A stretch of 64,000 bases of DNA, from positions 34,486 through 98,485 of the forward strand of contig DATNGG010000070.1 of the NCBI GenBank assembly GCA_035605975.1, written 5' to 3'. Positions 58,682 to 64,000 of the stretch are shown one piece after another; the stretch's first letter is position 1; the number at the start of each line of letters is the position of its first letter. A program made the translations under genes and the position numbers. The stretch is from CAIKMD01 sp035605975. Lineage in GTDB: Bacteria > Pseudomonadota > Alphaproteobacteria > ATCC43930 > CGMCC-115725. The notes beneath the pieces are model-generated. The model was given only the letters and a program-made list of their open reading frames with translations. It was not told where the DNA came from and searched no databases.

Positions 58682-59395
58682 ATGAAGATCGAGACACTGA
58701 CCTATTCCGCCGAGGGGATAAACTTCCAGGGCTATCTCGCCGATCCCGAGGGCAGCGGCCGGCGGCCCGGCGTGCTCATCGCCCATGAAGCTCCCGGCCT
58801 CAACGACCATCCGAAGCGCCGGGCGCGCATGATCGCGGAGCTTGGCTATGTCGCCCTGGCCGCGGATCTCTACGGCAATGGCCGCGTTGCGCAAAAACCC
58901 GAGGAATCGCAGCAGCTGATGGCGCCGCTGCGCGAGGATGTGCCGCAGCTGCGCAAGCATGTGCACGCCGGGTTCGAGGCTTTGGCCAAGCTGCCCAATG
59001 TCGATCCGAAGCGCATCGGCGCGATGGGCTATTGCTTCGGCGGGCTCGCCGTGCTCGAGCTCGCGCGCATGGGAGCGCCGCTCGCCGGGGTTGTGAGCTT
59101 TCACGGGATTCTCAACACCAAGACGCCCGAGGACGCGAAAAACATCGCCGCCAAGCTCCTCGTCTGCACGGGCGCCGAGGATCCGCTCGTTCCGCCGGAG
59201 CAGGTAGCGGGTTTCGCGGCCGAGATGACCCAGGCCGGCGTCGATTGGCAGGTGGTCACCTATGGCGGTGCGAAGCACGCCTTCACCAATCCCGAGGCCA
59301 ACCGGCCGCCGGCCCTCCAATACAATGCCACTGCCGATGCCCGGTCCTGGGAGGCCATGCGCGCCTTCTGGTTCGAGCTCTTCGGCAAGCCCTGA
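58682..59395 (+). CDS. Dienelactone hydrolase-family protein
   Basis: A 237-residue alpha/beta hydrolase of the dienelactone hydrolase family, with the family's Cys nucleophile in MGYCFGG near residue 118, an acid in CTGAEDPLVPP and the His in GGAKHAFTNP. The N-terminal LIAHEAPGLNDHPKRRARMI is typical. Classical members open dienelactone in chlorocatechol breakdown; many act on other esters or lactones. It is divergent from pncB and followed by a strong terminator. Confidence 0.93.
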   Translation: MKIETLTYSAEGINFQGYLADPEGSGRRPGVLIAHEAPGLNDHPKRRARMIAELGYVALAADLYGNGRVAQKPEESQQLMAPLREDVPQLRKHVHAGFEALAKLPNVDPKRIGAMGYCFGGLAVLELARMGAPLAGVVSFHGILNTKTPEDAKNIAAKLLVCTGAEDPLVPPEQVAGFAAEMTQAGVDWQVVTYGGAKHAFTNPEANRPPALQYNATADARSWEAMRAFWFELFGKP

Positions 59396-59396
59396 G

Positions 59397-59426
59397 CGCC
59401 GCCGGCGCAGCGGCGTTTTGTTTTTG
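59397..59426 (+). terminator. Rho-independent terminator after the dienelactone hydrolase gene
   Basis: CGCCGC (59397-59402) and GCGGCG (59410-59415) form the stem, followed by TTTTGTTTTTG. It separates the hydrolase gene from lhr. Confidence 0.65.
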
Positions 59427-59471
59427 TTCCTAACGGTTCGCGGCCTATATTAAGCGGGTCCCACACACACA

Positions 59472-62400
59472 CTGCCCGAGGCTCCGATCCCGATTTCCGC
59501 TTTCCATCCCGCCGTCGCGGCCTGGTTCGCCAGCCGGTTCCGGGAGCCGACCGCGGCTCAAGCCGAAGCTTGGCCGGCGATTCAGCAGGGCCAGCCGGTG
59601 CTGATCGCCGCCCCGACCGGCTCGGGCAAGACGCTCGCCGCGTTCCTCGCCGCGATCGATGCGCTGATCCGGCAAGGTCTCGATGGGCAGCTCGAGGACC
59701 AGACGCAGATCGTCTATGTCTCGCCCTTGAAGGCGCTATCGAACGACATCCAGAAGAATCTCGAAATCCCATTGGCCGGCATTCGCGAGATGCTCGCCGC
59801 GCAAGGCCTGCGGGATGTCGAGATTCGCACCTGGGTGCGGACCGGCGACACACCGCCGGAAGAGCGCGTGCGCATGCGGCGCCGCCCGCCGCATATCGTC
59901 GTCACCACGCCGGAATCGCTGTATATCCTGCTCGGCTCCGAGTCGGGCCGCGCTATGTTGGCGACGACGCGCACCGTCATCGTCGATGAAATCCATGCGC
60001 TCGCGCCCAACAAGCGCGGCGTGCACCTCGCGCTCTCGCTCGAGCGCCTCGATGCGCTGTGCGGCCGGCGCTTGCTGCGCATCGGCCTCTCGGCGACGCA
60101 AAAGCCGATCGAGGAGGTCGCGCGGTTCCTGATCGGCGCAGACGCTCTTGCCAATGCCTGCCGGATCATCGATACCGGGCATCGCCGTGCGCGCGATCTC
60201 GCCATCGAGCTGCCGCCATCGCCGCTCGAAGCGGTGATGTCAGGCGAGGTGTGGGAGCAGGTCTATGACCGGCTGGCGCAGCTCATCGAAGGCCATCGCA
60301 CGACGCTGATCTTCGTCAATACGCGGCGCATGGTCGAGCGCGTCACCCGCCAGCTTTCGGACCGCGTCGGCGGCGAGCATGTCGCGGCACATCACGGCAG
60401 CCTTGCCAAGGAAAAGCGGCTCGATGCCGAGCAGCGGCTGAAGCATGGCAAGCTCAAGGCTTTGGTTGCGACCGCCTCGCTCGAGCTCGGCATCGATATC
60501 GGCGAGGTCGATCTCGTTTGCCAGATCGGCTCGCCGCGCTCGATCGCAAGCTTTCTGCAGCGTGTCGGCCGCTCCGGCCATGCGGTCGATGGCACGCCCA
60601 AGGGGCGGCTCTTCCCGCTGTCGCGCGACGAGCTGGTCGAATGCGCGGCCTTGCTCGACAGCGTCCGGCGCGGCGAGCTCGACCGGCTGACGATCCCCGA
60701 GCAGCCGCGCGATGTCCTGGCGCAGCAGATCGTCGCCGAGGTCGCGGCCAAGGAATGGAGCGAGGATGCGCTTTTCGCGCTGATCCGCCGCGCTTGGCCT
60801 TATCGCGATCTCGCGCGGAGCGCGTTCGACGCGATCGTCGAAATGCTGGCCGAAGGTTTCACCACGCGGCGCGGGCGGCGCGGCGCGCTCCTCCACCACG
60901 ATGCGATCAATCACCGGCTGCGCGGGCGGCGCGGCGCGCGGCTGACGGCGCTGACCTCGGGCGGCACGATCCCCGACACCGCCGATTACCAGGTCTTGCT
61001 CGAGCCGGAAAACCAGATCATCGGCACCGTCAACGAGGATTTCGCGGTCGAGAGCCTTGCCGGCGATATTTTCCAGCTCGGCAATAACGCCTATCGCATT
61101 CTGCGCACCGAGCGCGGCACGGTCCGCGTTGCCGATGCCGAGGGCCAGGCACCCAACATTCCCTTCTGGCTCGGCGAAGCGCCGGGCCGCAGCGACGAGC
61201 TGTCGCAAGCGGTCTCGCATCTGCGCGCCGAGATGGGCGCGCGTCTCGCGGCGGGGCCGGAGACCAATGATACGCTGCGTTGGTTGACGCAAGAGCATGG
61301 CCTCGCCGAGCCCGCGGCGCTTCAGCTGATCGAGTATCTCGCCGCAGCGCGCGCCGCGCTCACCACTTTGCCGACGCAGCAAACCCTGGTCTTCGAGCGC
61401 TTCTTCGACGAAGCCGGCGGCATGCAACTGGTGATCCATTCGCCTTATGGCAGCCGCATCAACCGCGCCTGGGGCTTGGCGCTGCGCAAGCGCTTCTGCC
61501 GCAAATTCAACTTCGAGCTGCAAGCCGCCGCGACCGAAGACCACATCGCGCTCTCGCTCACGGCCGCGCACAGCTTCGAGCTGGCCGAGGTCGCTCGTTA
61601 TCTCCATTCCGCCAGCGTCCGCACGATCCTCATCCAGGCGATGCTCGATGCGCCGATGTTCATCACGCGCTGGCGATGGGTAGCGGGCGTGTCCCTGGCG
61701 CTGCCGCGCTTTCGTGGCGGCAAGAAGGTGCCGCCGCAATTGGCGCGCATGGACGCCGAGGATCTGGTCGGCGCGGTGTTCCCCGACCAGATCGCCTGCG
61801 CCGAGAATCTGGTCGGCGAGCGCGAGATCCCGGATCACCCGCTGGTCAATCAGACGATCGAGGATTGTCTCACCGAGGCGATGGATATCGAAGGGCTGGA
61901 GCGTTTGCTGAAAGCGCTCGAAGCCGGAAGCATCAAAGTCGTCGCGCGCGATTTGACCGAGCCCTCGCCCTTGGCGCTCGAGGCGATGAGCGCGCGGCCT
62001 TACGCCTTCCTTGACGATGCGCCGCTCGAGGAGCGCCGCACCCAGGCGGTGATGGCGCGGCGCTGGCTGGCGCCCGAGGATGCAGCCGAAATCGGCCGGC
62101 TCGATGCCGAGGCGATCCTCCGCGTCAAGGCCGAGACCTGGCCCGATGCGCAAAACGCCGATGAACTGCACGATGCACTGGTCTGGCTCGGCTTCATGAC
62201 CGACGCGGAAATCGCCGCGGGGCCGCGCTGGATCGCGTGGTTCGACGAACTCGCGCGCGAGAGGCGCGCGACGCGACTTTCTCTGCCGCAGGCGACGCTC
62301 TATCTCACCGCCGAGCGTCTGGCACAATTCCAGGCGCTGTGGCCCGCGGCGATGCTCGATCCGGCGATCGCGCCGCCGGCAAAGGAGGCCGAGCGCACCT

Positions 62401-63797
62401 GGCCTGCCGAAGAAGCCTTGGTCGAGATCCTGCGCGGCCGGCTCGAAGGCTTGGGGCCGGTGACGCGCGAGAGGCTCGCAGCGCCGCTTGGCCTTTCGGA
62501 GGGCGATATCGCCGCCGCGCTGACGGCGCTCGAAAGCGAAGGCTTCGCCATGCGGGGCCGCTTCTCGCCGGGCACCAATGGCGAGGAATGGTGCGAGCGC
62601 CGGCTGCTTGCACGGATTCATCGCTATACAGTGAAGCGCCTGCGCGCCGAGATCGAGCCGGTCGCGGCGCGCGACTTCCTGCGCTTCCTCTTGGGGTGGC
62701 AACGCGTCACCGCCGATCAACGCATGGAAGGGCCGGACGCCGTCGCCGCCATCATCGGCCAGCTCGAAGGCTTCGAGGCGGCGGCCGGCGCGTGGGAGAC
62801 CGAGATCCTGCCGGCGCGCATCGCGCACTACGATCCGGCTTGGCTCGACGATCACTGCCTCGCCGGCCGCATCTCCTGGGCGCGTCTGCGCCCGCGCAAC
62901 GGCATCAACGGCAATGGCGAGCGCCGCGCCGCGCCGGTGCGCACCACGCCGATCACTTTGCTGGCACGCCGCCACGCGCCGCTCTGGGCGGCCCTGTCGC
63001 CGGCCGATGATGCGGTGCCGCTCGGCGCGCCGGCGCAGGCGGTGATATCAGCCATCCGCGAGCACGGCGCCTCGTTCTATGACGAGCTGGTCGAGTTGAC
63101 CGGCCTGCTGCGGCCGCAGGTCGAGGAGGCGCTGGCCGAGCTGGTGGCGCAGGGCCTGGTCACGTCCGACAGCTTCGGCGGCTTGCGCGCGCTGCTCGTG
63201 CCGGCGGCCAGGCGCGACGGGCGGCGCCGCGGCCGCGCGCTGTTCGGCATGGAGGATTCTGGCCGCTGGGCGCTGGCACGCCGCGCGCCCAGGCAGGACG
63301 GGCCGCACGCCAAGCCCGAGGCGGTCGAGCATCTGGCGCGCAGCCTGCTGCGCCGCTACGGCGTGGTGTTCTGGCGGCTGCTCGAGCGCGAGGCGCCGTG
63401 GCTGCCGCCATGGCGCGAGCTGCTGCGCGTCTACCGCACGCTCGAAGCGCGCGGCGACATCCGCGGCGGCCGCTTCGTCGCCGGATTCTCCGGCGAGCAA
63501 TTCGCGCTGCCCGAGGCGATCGGCCTGCTGCGCGACGCGCGCAAGAGGCCCGAGACTGGCGCCTTCGTCTCGCTCTCCGGCGCCGACCCGCTCAACCTCG
63601 CCGGCATTCTGACGCCCGGCCCCAAGCTCGCCGCGCTCACCGGCAACCGCGTGCTCTATCGCGACGGCCTGCCGGTGGCGCTGCTCGCCGGCGGCGACGT
63701 GCAGTTCGTCGAGACGCTCGACGAGCGCAGCGAATGGGAAGCGCGCAAGACCCTGCTGCGCGGCTCGGTGCCGGCGGCGCTCAAGGCGCTGTCTTAG
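59472..63797 (+). CDS. lhr: Large ATP-dependent helicase Lhr
   Basis: A superfamily 2 helicase of about 1440 residues. It has motif I APTGSGKT, motif II VDEIHAL (DEIH), motif VI LQRVGRSGHA, the winged-helix and Lhr-core region, and a long C-terminal domain, as in bacterial Lhr; these proteins unwind RNA:DNA hybrids and act in DNA repair. The frame is open from 59454, but there is no ATG, GTG or TTG before a GTG at 59598, which would leave only four residues before motif I and remove the conserved AFHPAVAAWF...PTAAQAEAW (Q-motif) region. CTG at 59472 is given as the most upstream workable start; ATT at 59493 is another. A CACACACACA run (59462-59471) lies just before it. Confidence 0.92.
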   Translation: MPEAPIPISAFHPAVAAWFASRFREPTAAQAEAWPAIQQGQPVLIAAPTGSGKTLAAFLAAIDALIRQGLDGQLEDQTQIVYVSPLKALSNDIQKNLEIPLAGIREMLAAQGLRDVEIRTWVRTGDTPPEERVRMRRRPPHIVVTTPESLYILLGSESGRAMLATTRTVIVDEIHALAPNKRGVHLALSLERLDALCGRRLLRIGLSATQKPIEEVARFLIGADALANACRIIDTGHRRARDLAIELPPSPLEAVMSGEVWEQVYDRLAQLIEGHRTTLIFVNTRRMVERVTRQLSDRVGGEHVAAHHGSLAKEKRLDAEQRLKHGKLKALVATASLELGIDIGEVDLVCQIGSPRSIASFLQRVGRSGHAVDGTPKGRLFPLSRDELVECAALLDSVRRGELDRLTIPEQPRDVLAQQIVAEVAAKEWSEDALFALIRRAWPYRDLARSAFDAIVEMLAEGFTTRRGRRGALLHHDAINHRLRGRRGARLTALTSGGTIPDTADYQVLLEPENQIIGTVNEDFAVESLAGDIFQLGNNAYRILRTERGTVRVADAEGQAPNIPFWLGEAPGRSDELSQAVSHLRAEMGARLAAGPETNDTLRWLTQEHGLAEPAALQLIEYLAAARAALTTLPTQQTLVFERFFDEAGGMQLVIHSPYGSRINRAWGLALRKRFCRKFNFELQAAATEDHIALSLTAAHSFELAEVARYLHSASVRTILIQAMLDAPMFITRWRWVAGVSLALPRFRGGKKVPPQLARMDAEDLVGAVFPDQIACAENLVGEREIPDHPLVNQTIEDCLTEAMDIEGLERLLKALEAGSIKVVARDLTEPSPLALEAMSARPYAFLDDAPLEERRTQAVMARRWLAPEDAAEIGRLDAEAILRVKAETWPDAQNADELHDALVWLGFMTDAEIAAGPRWIAWFDELARERRATRLSLPQATLYLTAERLAQFQALWPAAMLDPAIAPPAKEAERTWPAEEALVEILRGRLEGLGPVTRERLAAPLGLSEGDIAAALTALESEGFAMRGRFSPGTNGEEWCERRLLARIHRYTVKRLRAEIEPVAARDFLRFLLGWQRVTADQRMEGPDAVAAIIGQLEGFEAAAGAWETEILPARIAHYDPAWLDDHCLAGRISWARLRPRNGINGNGERRAAPVRTTPITLLARRHAPLWAALSPADDAVPLGAPAQAVISAIREHGASFYDELVELTGLLRPQVEEALAELVAQGLVTSDSFGGLRALLVPAARRDGRRRGRALFGMEDSGRWALARRAPRQDGPHAKPEAVEHLARSLLRRYGVVFWRLLEREAPWLPPWRELLRVYRTLEARGDIRGGRFVAGFSGEQFALPEAIGLLRDARKRPETGAFVSLSGADPLNLAGILTPGPKLAALTGNRVLYRDGLPVALLAGGDVQFVETLDERSEWEARKTLLRGSVPAALKALS

Positions 63798-63815
63798 AGC
63801 ATGGTCACCAGAAAG

Positions 63816-63954
63816 CCCTCTCCCGCTTGCGGGAGAGGGTGGCGCCGCTGAGCGCAGCGAAGCGGCGGCGGGTGAGGGAGCTCTCCGGCGCGCAGCCCTC
63901 ACCCCCCCATCGCTGCGCGATGGGTCCCTCCCTCTCCCGCAAGCGGGAGAGGGG
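63816..63954. repeat. Composite inverted palindromic repeat
   Basis: A hairpin CCCTCTCCCGC/GCGGGAGAGGG occurs at 63816-63839 and again at 63930-63953. Between them lie GAGCGCAGCGAAGCGGC and CCATCGC-TGC-GCGATGG (63907-63923), with GGGTGAGGG / CCCTCACCC facing each other. The two halves are roughly inverted copies. Elements of this kind are common between genes in alphaproteobacteria. It ends at the stop codon of the next, minus-strand gene. Confidence 0.8.
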
Positions 63955-64000
63955 CTAGCCGCCGGCGGACGCGAACTGCTCGGTCCAGCGGCGGAATTTC
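63955..64000 (-). CDS. C-terminal end of a minus-strand gene (partial)
   Basis: Reading leftwards from the right edge gives KFRRWTEQFASAGG followed by TAG (63957-63955). The stop lies exactly at the edge of the palindromic repeat, as expected for a gene end converging on lhr. Only 14 residues are visible, so neither family nor reality can be confirmed. Confidence 0.3.
   Translation of the reverse strand, partial: KFRRWTEQFASAGG

Noticed and set aside
59462..59471. CA dinucleotide run as a phase-variation switch
   Set aside because: Five repeats are few, and no alternative start in another frame lies close upstream; kept only as a possible cause of the odd lhr start.
60240..62975. Long minus-strand open frame (911 codons) opposite lhr
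   Set aside because: Same antisense signature; the plus strand carries all helicase motifs.
1..64000. CRISPR arrays, tRNA or rRNA genes, insertion sequences, prophage
   Set aside because: No regularly spaced direct repeats, no cloverleaf or rRNA core sequence and no transposase, integrase or phage structural protein were recognised on either strand.

Overview
The window is GC-rich, densely coded DNA with no rRNA, tRNA, phage, transposase or CRISPR signal that I can see. Several things point to an alphaproteobacterium, probably Hyphomicrobiales or Rhodospirillales: minCDE in that order, many small catabolic operons with ABC and TRAP solute-binding proteins, luciferase-like monooxygenases, acyl-CoA dehydrogenase/CoA-transferase sets, and intergenic palindromes of the CCCCCGC-GAAA-GCGGGGG and CCCTCTCCCGC-GCGGGAGAGGG kinds. 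This is inferred from gene content only; no marker gene fixes the genus.

Layout. 1-6.4 kb is a minus-strand catabolic block: amidohydrolase, MarR regulator, SDR-like protein, alpha/beta hydrolase, class III CoA-transferase and two tandem acyl-CoA dehydrogenases. 6.5-7.3 kb is an SDR. 7.4-9.2 kb is a small islet of lower GC with an orphan immunity-like protein and a two-helix membrane protein. 9.3-22.1 kb is a transport and catabolism region: a TauA/SsuA-type ABC system without an ATPase, the FAD and 2Fe-2S subunits of a molybdenum hydroxylase, a carboxymuconolactone-decarboxylase-like protein, a NicX-like ring-cleavage enzyme, a complete YehZYXW-type ABC transporter and two luciferase-like monooxygenases. 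22.1-24.1 kb is minCDE, followed by a decayed histidine kinase. 24.8-28.9 kb holds a hot-dog dehydratase, the large subunit of a molybdenum hydroxylase and a metallo-beta-lactamase-fold protein.

29-43 kb is rich in stress functions: Hsp20, FtsH, FecR/OmpA-like envelope proteins, a Na+/H+ antiporter fused to a cyclic-nucleotide-binding domain, a BON-domain protein with a cytochrome c, a tandem universal stress protein, a DUF3775 protein and an isoaspartyl methyltransferase. Between them lie an MFS carrier, a dihydroxyphthalate-decarboxylase-like protein and an FAH-family enzyme. 43-53.5 kb holds a TRAP solute-binding protein, a cupin protein, TetR and LysR regulators, an EmrAB efflux pair, a CPA1 antiporter and an OxlT-like carrier. 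53.7-58.5 kb contains two small envelope genes and a tight operon pncB-pncA-phnN-AMP phosphorylase. The window ends with a dienelactone hydrolase, the large helicase Lhr, a repeat element and the tail of a minus-strand gene.

The most interesting signal has two parts. (1) The pncB-pncA-phnN-AMP phosphorylase operon encodes a connected route: AMP gives ribose-1,5-bisphosphate, PhnN turns this into PRPP, and PRPP plus nicotinate (from nicotinamide by PncA) gives nicotinate mononucleotide. It is therefore a salvage module that could recycle AMP ribose into NAD. (2) Five FNR/Anr/FixK-type palindromes of the form TTGA(T/G)-N4-(A/G)TCAA lie 50-100 bases upstream of hsp20, the BON/cytochrome c operon, the universal stress protein gene, the small envelope operon and pncB. 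Together they suggest a dispersed low-oxygen regulon in which NAD salvage is coordinated with stress proteins. The regulation and the joint pathway are inferences; the enzyme families and the palindromes are read directly from the sequence.
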